In this document: positions 1 to 6,491 of the stretch, one piece after another
Numbering within the stretch: position 1 is the first letter of the stretch
Layout of the letters: every line of letters starts with the position of its first letter
NCBI GenBank assembly: GCA_016210895.1
Contig: JACQTG010000004.1
Location: forward strand, 1-9,119
Source of the DNA: Acidobacteriota bacterium
Lineage (GTDB): Bacteria > Acidobacteriota > Terriglobia > Acidoferrales > 2-02-FULL-67-57
Direction: 5' to 3'
Length of the DNA: 9,119 nucleotides
Translations under genes and position numbers: made by a program
Notes under the pieces: generated by a model
The model's input: the letters and a program-made list of their open reading frames with translations, nothing else
Database searches by the model: none
Told to the model about the DNA's origin: nothing

Positions 1-774
1 CGGCAGTGGGAGATCAACGTTCAGGGCACGCGCCACGTGCTCGAGACCATCCAGCGGGCAAATCAGAAGAAGTTGCAGGTCGAGCTCTTCATCTACCTCT
101 CGAGTGTCACGGCGTACGGGTCGAATCTCTCCCGGGCGGTGCGCGAGGATGCGCCGCTCGAAGGCCACACCCTGCCCTACGCCGTCCACAAGCGCGAGAC
201 CGATTGGCTCTGCCGGGCCTCCCACGGGCGGCTGCGCGGCTGCGCCGTCTACGTCCTGCGTGCACACATCTTCCTGGGCAAGGCAATGGATAACTTCATC
301 CTTCGTGCCTTCCGTGGCCAGCCCAGCGGCAACGGCCGCTTGGCGCGCTGGGTGAGTCGGCTCGGCTGGCGCTTACCAGTGATTCTTCCGCGAGGGCAGC
401 GCTACGATGGGCTGTTCCAGTTCGTTCACGTCGATGATGTGGCGCGGCTGTTGCACTGGATCTGCGAACACTACGAACCGGGGAAACTCGAAGTGCTCAA
501 CGTCCAGGGAAAGGGCCAGCCGCTCTCCAATCCGGAGTGCGCAGCTATCGCGCAGGCCCGGATGCTTCGGCTTCCGTCCTACGGTTTCGTGCAGTCCCTC
601 TTCCGGCTTCTTTGGTGGAGCGGTCTTTCCGGCGTTCCCCCGAAGTCTCTTCCCTACTTTACGGGCAGCTACGTGATGAATTGCGACCGGCTGAAGGCAC
701 TCCTGGGCGATGAATACGACCGGATCATCCGCTTTACGAGTGAAGAAACTCTCCGCGACGCATTTTCCCGCTAG
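1..774 (+). CDS. NAD-dependent epimerase/dehydratase, extended SDR family (5'-truncated)
   Basis: The reading frame is open from the first base of the window to a TAG stop, so 257 C-terminal residues are present and the N-terminal Rossmann glycine motif lies outside. The fragment begins inside the conserved N-V-x-G-T helix (N6-T10). It then shows the FIYLSS beta strand with the active-site Ser (S34/S35) and the catalytic YxxxK as Y60-A-V-H-K64. Further on come an LRAHIFLG segment, where family members usually read LRP, and the typical QFVHVDDVA motif in the C-terminal substrate domain. Such enzymes use NAD(P) to epimerise, dehydrate or reduce nucleotide sugars or related substrates in the cytosol. 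The substrate cannot be read from this fragment. The GTG at 37 is internal to the conserved fold and is not the true start. The family call is secure; the exact activity is unknown. Confidence 0.9.
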   Translation, partial: RQWEINVQGTRHVLETIQRANQKKLQVELFIYLSSVTAYGSNLSRAVREDAPLEGHTLPYAVHKRETDWLCRASHGRLRGCAVYVLRAHIFLGKAMDNFILRAFRGQPSGNGRLARWVSRLGWRLPVILPRGQRYDGLFQFVHVDDVARLLHWICEHYEPGKLEVLNVQGKGQPLSNPECAAIAQARMLRLPSYGFVQSLFRLLWWSGLSGVPPKSLPYFTGSYVMNCDRLKALLGDEYDRIIRFTSEETLRDAFSR

Positions 775-828
775 GCGTTGACGTCGTACGACCCCTACGC
801 GCTCACTAGGACGTCGCTGCCCGCGGGT

Positions 829-862
829 TTTTCAACAAGAATGTTGAAAAGTTTGTGGAAAA
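829..862. repeat. Perfect 9-bp hairpin plus adjacent DnaA-box-like word
   Basis: TTTTCAACA (829-837) and TGTTGAAAA (842-850) are perfect inverted repeats around a 4-base loop. Three bases later comes TGTGGAAAA (854-862), whose complement TTTTCCACA fits the relaxed DnaA-box consensus TTWTNCACA. Each hairpin arm differs from that consensus at one position. The element sits in the 244-base gap between two convergent genes (775-1018). That gap is visibly richer in A/T than its surroundings, and I see no credible gene in the rest of it. There is no T-tract after the hairpin on either strand, so it is a poor intrinsic terminator. DnaA binding is an inference from the motif only. Confidence 0.45.
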
Positions 863-1018
863 GCGCCGTCCGCTTCGGCCTAAGCAACGATGCAGCCGAT
901 GGTTTTCTCAGTCTGCACAACAATGGAGCAACGGAGCGTAAGAGAGGCGAAGATTTCTCTTTTGAGGGCGTCAGTGGGGCGATTTTGGCAAGCAAGTTGC
1001 CAGCGAAAAAACTGCGGG

Positions 1019-1405
1019 CTAGTACCAGCGGCGCGGCCGATCAAGCTTGATTTCAATCACTTGCATCTTCTGCTCGGGGTTTTCCTCGCTGATTTCGTAG
1101 TACTTGCCGTACGTCTTCCAGCCTTCCGCGACCACCTGAATCAACACCTTGCCCGGCGGGACACCAGGCAAACGGGCCATGCCTTCGTGATTGGTCTTGA
1201 CGTGCCAGTTACGCTTCTTGTCTTTGAGGAGCCAGCGGCCTTCTTTGAAGCGGACGTAGACACTGGCGTTGCCGATGGGCGTGTCGTCGGCCGCCGCCAG
1301 AACCTTCACTTCGAGCGGCACGAGCACGTCCTCATCGGCTGCAAGCAGCGCTGGCCAGAGCAACAGCCCGCTCAGGATGCCCAGGAGGAAGAGTCGGCGC
1401 GGCAT
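1019..1405 (-). CDS. Small exported protein with carboxypeptidase-regulatory-like (transthyretin-type) domain
   Basis: This encodes 128 residues. The ATG at 1405 is chosen because it begins a clear signal peptide (MPRR, then a hydrophobic stretch from about residue 5 to 21, with likely cleavage near A22/A23). A strong Shine-Dalgarno, GAGGGG, lies 4 bases upstream. An in-frame start at 1525 would overlap the upstream gene by more than 100 bases. The mature part (about 105 residues) carries a beta-sandwich pattern: a V-x-V strand, then TPIGNASVYV, then TNHEGMARLPGVPPGKVLIQ and AEGWKTYGKYYEI. This matches the carboxypeptidase regulatory-like / CnaB-type fold, in which a conserved Gly and a P-x-G turn precede a beta strand. 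It ends in a basic, aromatic RPRRWY tail. It lies 10 bases after the M48 peptidase stop, so the two are almost certainly one transcript. Its role is unknown; binding or partner function at the envelope is plausible, catalysis is unlikely. Confidence 0.8.
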   Translation of the reverse strand: MPRRLFLLGILSGLLLWPALLAADEDVLVPLEVKVLAAADDTPIGNASVYVRFKEGRWLLKDKKRNWHVKTNHEGMARLPGVPPGKVLIQVVAEGWKTYGKYYEISEENPEQKMQVIEIKLDRPRRWY

Positions 1406-1415
1406 TCGACCCCTC

Positions 1416-2333
1416 TCAGTAATTGGTTTCGGTGCGCCGGCGGAGAACCAGCGCAGGTGTGTCGGGGATCTCATAAATAGCCTCCCAGCCGCGCAGCTCG
1501 CGGAGGCGCGCCTGCACGCGCTCAAAGGCCGAGGTCGTCACCGCATATTCCTCGCGCGGCGGCAAAATTTCGCCAATCGTTCTCTCGGCTCGTTCGATGC
1601 GGTCCCGCGTCATCGGGTGGGAGGAAAAAATGCCGGGCACCTTGCCCCGATCTTCCTTGAGGCGTTCCAGCAAGTCAATCATCGCCACCGGATCGTAGCC
1701 AGCCTTGTAGCTGTACTGGAGACCCAGGAAGTCGGCTTCGCGCTCAGCATTGCGCGAGAATTTCAAGAAGGCGAGCGGCACGGCCAGCCCCAAGGCCTGC
1801 TGGGCCGCATAAGCGGCCGGCCCGCCGACGAAAATGAGCGGCAGTGTCAGCCAGTTCAGAATCGTGGCCTTGGAAGCCTGTTCGACGAAATGGCGCGCGG
1901 TTACGTGGGCAATCTCGTGCGCAAGCACGCCAGCTAGCTCGGCTTCGGTCTGCGCGGCCAGCAGCAGCCCGGTGTTGACGTAGAGATACCCACCGGGCAA
2001 AGCCATCGCATTGACTTCATCAGAATCAATCACGCGTAGGGTGAAGGGGACGTGCGCGTCAGAGCTCCGTACCAGCCGCAGGGTCAACTCCTCGACGTAG
2101 ACGACCACCTGCTGGTCGGTCAGCAAGCGGCTTGTGCGTTCGACATCGGTGGCAAGCTCCCGGCCGAGGGTAATCTCCCGCTCGAGCGAATAGAGATTCC
2201 AGGAACCTTTGTTGATATCGCGCCGGCCGATGTTTTCGATGTCGCTGTTTTTCTGCCCGTAGGCAGGCGGGGTGAGCGCGAGGAGGGCGACGCTCAGCGC
2301 GAGCATCCGGCAGAGAGCGGCGAGTGAACGCAT
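1416..2333 (-). CDS. Exported M48 family zinc metallopeptidase (BepA/LoiP-like catalytic domain)
   Basis: This encodes 305 residues. The ATG at 2333 is preferred over the in-frame one at 2384 because it opens a signal peptide (MRSLAALCRM plus a hydrophobic core to about residue 22, likely cleaved after AYG26). GGGGAG also lies 5 bases upstream. The M48 zinc site is intact: H139-E-I-A-H143 supplies two ligands and the catalytic Glu, and the downstream ExxxD (E197 to D201 in NAEREADFLG) supplies the third ligand. The SSHPMTRDRI segment near 237-246 is another family hallmark. There is no cysteine lipobox and no C-terminal TPR domain, unlike E. coli BepA, so it most resembles the single-domain periplasmic M48 proteins. 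Hydrophobic stretches around 160-190 flank the active site. The expected role is envelope protein quality control, which is an inference from the family. It is the first gene of a pair with the small exported protein downstream. Confidence 0.93.
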   Translation of the reverse strand: MRSLAALCRMLALSVALLALTPPAYGQKNSDIENIGRRDINKGSWNLYSLEREITLGRELATDVERTSRLLTDQQVVVYVEELTLRLVRSSDAHVPFTLRVIDSDEVNAMALPGGYLYVNTGLLLAAQTEAELAGVLAHEIAHVTARHFVEQASKATILNWLTLPLIFVGGPAAYAAQQALGLAVPLAFLKFSRNAEREADFLGLQYSYKAGYDPVAMIDLLERLKEDRGKVPGIFSSHPMTRDRIERAERTIGEILPPREEYAVTTSAFERVQARLRELRGWEAIYEIPDTPALVLRRRTETNY

Positions 2334-2380
2334 CCTGTCTCCCCGATCGGCCACAGCGGCGCAACCCAGACCAGAGTCAT

Positions 2381-2402
2381 CCAATCGCTTGGAAGCAATT
2401 GG
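2381..2402. promoter_or_regulatory. Imperfect 22-bp dyad, operator-like, in a divergent intergenic region
   Basis: The sequence pairs CCAAT (2381-2385) with ATTGG (2398-2402) and GCTT (2387-2390) with AAGC (2393-2396), with a single unpaired C/A position between the two stem parts. The 2-base centre is too small for a good RNA loop, so double-stranded operator symmetry is the likelier meaning. It lies between the divergently transcribed M48 peptidase and the trans-sulfuration gene. It overlaps a weak -35-like TTGGAA (2389-2394), which is followed 17 bases later by a poor -10-like TAGCCT (2412-2417). The cognate regulator is unknown. Confidence 0.3.
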
Positions 2403-2466
2403 CCGCCGTGCTAGCCTACCAGCCGCATTCTAGCAGGCCGGCCGGCGAAATCAACCCACTGCGGCT

Positions 2467-2472
2467 GAGGAG
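2467..2472 (+). promoter_or_regulatory. Shine-Dalgarno that decides the trans-sulfuration start
   Basis: GAGGAG ends immediately before a TTG at 2473 and 6 bases before an ATG at 2479. Only the ATG has a workable spacing, so the protein should start with MGFATDAI rather than two codons earlier. Confidence 0.75.
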
Positions 2473-2478
2473 TTGAGT

Positions 2479-3618
2479 ATGGGATTTGCTACCGATGCCA
2501 TCCACGTGGGCCAGGAGCCTGACCCGACGACAGGCGCCATCATTGTGCCCATCTATCAGACTTCAACCTACGTGCAGGAAGAACTGGGCAAACACAAAGG
2601 CTATGAGTACGCCCGGGCGCAGAACCCGACCCGGACGGCGCTCGAACGCAACCTGGCGTGCCTCGAAGGAGGGACGCACGCTTGTGCCTTTGCCTCCGGG
2701 ATGGCGGCCATCAACGCCGTCCTAACCTTGCTGAACGCCGGCGACCATGTCATCTGCTCGCACGCCGTCTATGGCGGCGTCTACCGGCTGTTCACGCAAA
2801 TCCTCAGCCGCTTTGGCTTGTGCTTCAGCTTCGTGGACACGACTTCGTCTCAGGCGGTCGAGCAGGCGCTCGAGAAGAACACGCGGATGCTCTATGTCGA
2901 AACCCCCACCAATCCGACGATGGCGGTTGCTGACCTGGCGGCGATGGCGGAGATTGCGCGCGCGCACAAACTGCTGCTGGTTGTCGACAACACCTTTATG
3001 AGCCCCTACTTGCAGCGGCCGTTTGACTACGGCGCCGACATCGTTGTCCATTCGACAACGAAATTCTTGAACGGCCACAGCGATTCCCTGGGCGGTGTGG
3101 CTATCACCACCAAGGCGGAGCTGGCCGAGCGGCTCTACTTCATCCAGAAATCCGGCGGAGCCGTGCTTTCCCCGTTTGACTGCTGGCTCGTGCTGCGCGG
3201 CGTAAAAACGCTAGCGGTGCGGATGAAACAGCACGACCAGAACGGCATGGCGGTGGCAAAGTTTCTTTCCGACCATTCTAGCGTGAAGCACGTCTACTAC
3301 CCGGGTTTGCCCTCGCATCCGCAGCACGGGCTAGCGCGCAAGCAGATGCGGGGTTTCGGTGCCATGCTGAGCTTTGAATTGGGCTCGCGGGCGGCGGCTG
3401 AGCGCATGCTCAAGCAGGTCCGTGTCTGCTCGCTCGGGGAGAGTCTGGGCGGAGTCGAAACCTTGATTTCTCATCCGGCGACAATGACGCACGCCTCCGT
3501 CCCCGCTGTGGAACGCCAGAAGATTGGCATCACCGATGGCCTGGTGCGCATTTCGGTCGGGATTGAGGACGTTGAGGACCTGATCGCCGACCTCGACCAG
3601 GCCCTGGCCCACGCTTAG
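2479..3618 (+). CDS. PLP-dependent trans-sulfuration enzyme (cystathionine gamma-synthase / gamma-lyase family)
   Basis: This encodes 379 residues, the usual full length for the Cys/Met metabolism PLP family. Visible landmarks: Y44-x-R46 in YEYARAQNPT (phosphate binding across the dimer), SGM at 73-75, Y98 in HAVYGG (stacks on the cofactor), ETPTNPT, D170 in VVDNTF (pairs with the pyridine N), and the Schiff-base Lys K195 in HSTTKFLNGHSD. The C-terminus has SLGGVETLISHPATMTHA and GLVRISVGIEDVEDL. Family members either join cysteine to an activated homoserine (metB-type, methionine synthesis) or cleave cystathionine to cysteine (mccB-type, reverse trans-sulfuration). The motifs here do not separate the two, and no metA/metX, metC or cbs neighbour is present to help, so no symbol is given. 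It is a single-gene unit, divergent from the M48 gene and convergent with corA. Confidence 0.95.
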   Translation: MGFATDAIHVGQEPDPTTGAIIVPIYQTSTYVQEELGKHKGYEYARAQNPTRTALERNLACLEGGTHACAFASGMAAINAVLTLLNAGDHVICSHAVYGGVYRLFTQILSRFGLCFSFVDTTSSQAVEQALEKNTRMLYVETPTNPTMAVADLAAMAEIARAHKLLLVVDNTFMSPYLQRPFDYGADIVVHSTTKFLNGHSDSLGGVAITTKAELAERLYFIQKSGGAVLSPFDCWLVLRGVKTLAVRMKQHDQNGMAVAKFLSDHSSVKHVYYPGLPSHPQHGLARKQMRGFGAMLSFELGSRAAAERMLKQVRVCSLGESLGGVETLISHPATMTHASVPAVERQKIGITDGLVRISVGIEDVEDLIADLDQALAHA

Positions 3619-3634
3619 CTCCCTCTTCAGGTTG

Positions 3635-3677
3635 CCCTGGAGCAATCCGAGAAAGGCTAAGAGCCAGGGGTGTTTTT
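3635..3677 (+). terminator. Candidate intrinsic terminator after the trans-sulfuration gene
   Basis: CCCTGG (3635-3640) pairs perfectly with CCAGGG (3664-3669). TTTTT (3673-3677) follows three bases later, 17 bases past the stop codon at its left edge. The loop is long (23 bases), and a small competing hairpin, GGCT-AAG-AGCC (3655-3665), sits within it. It is therefore a modest candidate and works only in the + direction. It ends just before the stop of the convergent corA gene. Confidence 0.4.
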
Positions 3678-3679
3678 AC

Positions 3680-4642
3680 CTAGAGCCAGCCGCGTCGGCG
3701 GAAGTAGAGGAGCAAGCCACCGGAAAGAAGAACCATCGCCGCGCTCGCCACGGCGGCGCCCAGCGGATGGCTGAGGAGGGGAAGGTTGGGGAAATTCATC
3801 CCGTAAAAGCCGGAGACGACCAGCAGCGGCATACTGATGGTGGCGAAGATGGTGAGGGCTTTCATGACATTGTTGGTGCGGTTGGCGGTGGCCGAGAGGT
3901 GAACTTCGAGCACACCGGTCAGAAGGTCACGATAGGTATCCATCAGCTCGACCGCGCGCATCAGGTGGTCGTAGAGGTCGCGCCAGTAGGCGGCCATGTC
4001 GGCGCGCAGATAGGGAGGCCGCAGGCGCAAGAATCCGTTCACCATCTCCCGCATGGAGGCGACGGCGCGACGAAACTCGATCAGCCCGCGTTTGAGGGAA
4101 AAGATATCCGAGAGGCACTTGGGTGTGGGGTCGGCCCAGACTTCGTCTTCAAGCTCGTCGATGCGGTCGCCGATGGTGTCGAGCACGGGCGGGTAGCGGT
4201 CAATGATGTTGTCGAGCAGGGCGTGGAGGACCTTGTCCGGGCGCTGCAGCTTGGGATTGGCCTTGATGCGCGGCAGTATCTCACTCACCGAGCGCGTCGG
4301 CCCGACGTGTACGGAGACGACAAAGTCCGGGCCCACAAACACGTGCAGCTCACCGAACCAGACGCCGCAGGTTTCCGGCACAAAGTGGAGCGTGGTGGCG
4401 ACCACGAACACGTGGTTCTCGTACTCCTCCATCTTGGCCCGCTGGCCGCGGTGCCGGCAGTCTTCCACCTCGAGTTCATGGAACTGGAGGACCTGGGCGA
4501 GTTGGTCGAGCAAGGGCGACGCAGGGTCTTCGAGGTGATACCAGCGCAAGTTCGGCGTGCGCAGAATCTCGAGCGGGGCGAGCTGTGCCTCGGCGGGCGG
4601 CGTTGCGGCTTCGATGGTCGAATTCTGTACTGGGTCGCTCAT
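3680..4642 (-). CDS. corA: CorA-family divalent cation (Mg2+/Co2+/Ni2+) transporter
   Basis: This encodes 320 residues, normal for CorA. It has a long soluble N-terminal region (to about 250) with alpha/beta and then helical, charged segments, including RIDELEDEVW (160-169), typical of the long funnel helix. Two C-terminal membrane segments follow: TM1 about 261-280, ending in the signature Y280-G-M-N283, and TM2 about 294-314. A basic RRRGWL tail then matches the cytoplasmic basic ring. CorA proteins form pentameric inner-membrane channels for Mg2+ uptake. The short loop after GMN reads FPNLPLLSHPLG and has no Glu or Asp, unlike the acidic MPEL-type loop of well-studied members. The ATG at 4642 overlaps the cutA stop as ATGA, with no strong Shine-Dalgarno of its own, so translation is probably coupled to cutA. 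Both belong to metal handling. Confidence 0.95.
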   Translation of the reverse strand: MSDPVQNSTIEAATPPAEAQLAPLEILRTPNLRWYHLEDPASPLLDQLAQVLQFHELEVEDCRHRGQRAKMEEYENHVFVVATTLHFVPETCGVWFGELHVFVGPDFVVSVHVGPTRSVSEILPRIKANPKLQRPDKVLHALLDNIIDRYPPVLDTIGDRIDELEDEVWADPTPKCLSDIFSLKRGLIEFRRAVASMREMVNGFLRLRPPYLRADMAAYWRDLYDHLMRAVELMDTYRDLLTGVLEVHLSATANRTNNVMKALTIFATISMPLLVVSGFYGMNFPNLPLLSHPLGAAVASAAMVLLSGGLLLYFRRRGWL

Positions 4643-5010
4643 CGCACGCGGAGTTTCCCCTTGCGCCGCGTCACCAGCGGTGCTCCCGCCTCGCGCTTGA
4701 CCGAAGTGGAAAGCCAGTTCAGGTAGTTGGGCGCGCCGTCAATGATGGGGAGGCAGACCACCTCCGGAACCTGGTAGCTGTGCAGCTTTTCGACCGCGCG
4801 GCGCACACGGTCGAAGAGTGGCCGGGCCGTCTTGACGACCAGCAGCACCTCCTGTTCGTCAGCCAACTTGCCCTGCCAGCGGTAGATGGAGCGCACGGGA
4901 GTGGAAATGTTGACACAGGCCGCCAGCCGCTGGTCGACGAGCGTGCGCGCAATCCGCGAAGCCTCGTCGGCGTTGCCACAGGTGACGAGCACGACCACCT
5001 TGTCCGTCAT
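4639..5010 (-). CDS. cutA: CutA1-type divalent cation tolerance protein
   Basis: This encodes 123 residues from the ATG at 5010. The longer in-frame start at 5097 would add 29 residues that precede the conserved fold, and it would overlap the divergent mutase gene. Family landmarks are all present: a VLVTCGNADEA first strand, LAACVNI (29-35), SIYRWQGK (41-48), E54 followed by VLLVVKT, HSYQVPE (77-83), and YLNWL (96-100). The protein then carries a basic tail of about 20 residues (KREAGAP...RRKGKLRVR), longer than the roughly 110-residue E. coli protein. CutA1 is a very stable cytosolic trimer linked genetically to copper and other divalent metal tolerance; its biochemical role is still debated. 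It is followed by corA with a 4-base overlap. Confidence 0.95.
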   Translation of the reverse strand: MTDKVVVLVTCGNADEASRIARTLVDQRLAACVNISTPVRSIYRWQGKLADEQEVLLVVKTARPLFDRVRRAVEKLHSYQVPEVVCLPIIDGAPNYLNWLSTSVKREAGAPLVTRRKGKLRVR

Positions 5011-5041
5011 CGGATACTCACTTTCCGCGCCTGTAGCCGCA

Positions 5042-5070
5042 TTGCTGGTCTTCTGGCTACACGATACAAT
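5042..5070 (+). promoter_or_regulatory. Sigma-70-like promoter for a leaderless mutase transcript
   Basis: The -35-like TTGCTG (5042-5047) and -10-like TACAAT (5065-5070; one mismatch to TATAAT) are separated by exactly 17 bases. The predicted transcription start, about 7 bases beyond, falls at about 5077, within two bases of the ATG at 5079. The bases before this ATG contain no purine-rich ribosome site, which agrees with a leaderless mRNA. The site lies in the 68-base gap shared with the divergent cutA gene. Confidence 0.5.
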
Positions 5071-5078
5071 ACGCGTGA

Positions 5079-6491
5079 ATGCTCCACAAGCCCGCAATTC
5101 ACTTCGGCACCTCTGGTTGGCGCGGAATCATCGCGGAAGATTTCACCTTCGACACCGTCCGCCTGGCCGTGGCTGCGGTCGCCGCGTATGTTCGCTCGCA
5201 GAACCGGAAACATCCCCGGCTGATTGTTGGCTATGACACACGCTTCCTCTCAGAAGACTTTGCGCGCGCCGCGGTGGACGTGCTCACGGGCTCAGGCATC
5301 ACGAGTTGTCTCTGTACCGAGCCCACGCCGACACCGACTATTGCCTCTGAGATTCTTCGCCGGAAGACGGACGGCGGGATCAACTTCACCGCCAGCCACA
5401 ACCCGGCCGCGTACAACGGGCTGAAGTTTTCCACCCCGGACGGCGCGCCGGCCCTGCCCGAGGTGACGCGGCACATCGAGGCGCTGGTCGTGCAATTGGC
5501 GCGGCGGAAGCGGCCGGCGAGGGCGCGCGGACGGGCGGCCGAAGAGGTGATCGACCCGCGGCCGGCCTACCTGGAAATGCTGGCCCATAAAGTGAAGCTC
5601 GATGAGATTCGTCGCGCCGGACTGAAAATCGTCTTTGACCCGCTCTACGGGACGGGTCGCGGCTACGTGGATGGACTGTTGCGTGAGCACGGCGTGAACG
5701 TGTGGACGGTGCACGACTACCGCGACGTGCTCTTCGGTGGCCACGCCCCCGAACCCGACGAGGAGAATCTGGCCGATGCCCGGGAAGCGCTGCGCGACCA
5801 GGAGGCCCAGGTCGTGCTCGCCACCGACGGCGACGCCGACCGGTTTGGCATCCTGGACCGCGATGGCAGCCTGGTGTCGCCGAATCACGTCCTGGCGCTG
5901 CTGCTCGACTATCTGGTGGAGTCGCGTGGGTGGACGGGCGGGGCGGCGCGCAGCGTGGCGACCACACACCTGATTGATGCCGTGGCCCGGTTCCATCACC
6001 TGCCGGTGCATGAGACGCCGGTGGGGTTCAAGTACATCGGTGAGCTGATCAAGGCGGACAAGATCATCATCGGCGGCGAGGAGAGCGCCGGCTTGAGCAT
6101 CCAGGGGCATGTCCCGGAAAAGGACGGCATCCTGGCCTGCTTGCTCGTGGCGGAGATGATCGCTAGCCGCGGCGCCTCTCTGCGCGAGCAGCTCGAGCGG
6201 CTGTTTGCCAAAGTGGGGGCGTACTATCCTGTTCGACTCAACCTGCGACTTGAACCCGAGACCGAGCGACGCCTGCTCGAACAGCTCAAGACCGACCCCT
6301 CACGCTTCAACGGGAAAAAAGTGGCGGAGATCAAGCGCGTGGACGGGCTGAAGCTGATTCTCGAGGACGGCTCCTGGGTCCTGCTGCGTAAGTCGGGAAC
6401 CGAGCCCGTGGTGCGCTGCTACTGCGAGGCGCGCTCGCCGGGCGAACTCGACGCGCTGGTGGAGTCCGCCAAACGGTTCATTTTCGGATGA
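5079..6491 (+). CDS. Phosphoglucomutase/phosphomannomutase family (alpha-D-phosphohexomutase)
   Basis: This encodes 470 residues, full length for the four-domain phosphohexomutase superfamily. All four active-site elements are visible: the phosphoserine loop T104-A-S-H-N-P109 (S106 carries the phosphate), the metal loop D250-G-D-A-D-R255, the sugar-ring loop G333-E-E-S-A-G338, and the C-terminal phosphate-binding RKSGTEP (437-443). The N-terminal FGTSGWRG is also typical. The enzyme interconverts hexose 1- and 6-phosphates in the cytosol. The GEESAG loop fits glucose/mannose phosphates rather than the GlmM glucosamine branch, but the exact substrate is inferred. The ATG at 5079 has no Shine-Dalgarno and sits right at the predicted transcription start. 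The last codons overlap the next gene as ATGA, so the two are likely co-translated. Confidence 0.95.
   Translation: MLHKPAIHFGTSGWRGIIAEDFTFDTVRLAVAAVAAYVRSQNRKHPRLIVGYDTRFLSEDFARAAVDVLTGSGITSCLCTEPTPTPTIASEILRRKTDGGINFTASHNPAAYNGLKFSTPDGAPALPEVTRHIEALVVQLARRKRPARARGRAAEEVIDPRPAYLEMLAHKVKLDEIRRAGLKIVFDPLYGTGRGYVDGLLREHGVNVWTVHDYRDVLFGGHAPEPDEENLADAREALRDQEAQVVLATDGDADRFGILDRDGSLVSPNHVLALLLDYLVESRGWTGGAARSVATTHLIDAVARFHHLPVHETPVGFKYIGELIKADKIIIGGEESAGLSIQGHVPEKDGILACLLVAEMIASRGASLREQLERLFAKVGAYYPVRLNLRLEPETERRLLEQLKTDPSRFNGKKVAEIKRVDGLKLILEDGSWVLLRKSGTEPVVRCYCEARSPGELDALVESAKRFIFG

Noticed and set aside
782..791. GTCGTACGAC palindrome just after the epimerase stop
   Set aside because: It is a short palindrome with no loop and no T-tract, with no second copy nearby, so it is expected by chance in GC-rich DNA.
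986..1002. TGGCAA/TTGCCA hairpin as a terminator for the small exported protein gene
   Set aside because: The stem is only 6 bp and no T-tract follows it on either strand. The nearby T-run on the minus strand precedes the stem instead.
778..1050. 90-residue + strand frame in the convergent gap
   Set aside because: It starts with TTG and no ribosome site, runs through the hairpin repeat, and ends inside the convergent small exported protein gene. It shows no family resemblance.
3632..4726. 364-residue + strand open frame opposite corA and cutA
   Set aside because: It is a GC-driven shadow: low-complexity His/Gly/Val/Arg-rich translation with no family motif, lying opposite two genes with clear catalytic or structural signatures.
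5292..6110. 272-residue minus-strand open frame inside the mutase gene
   Set aside because: It overlaps the active-site-bearing part of a clearly functional mutase, and its translation shows no recognisable domain.
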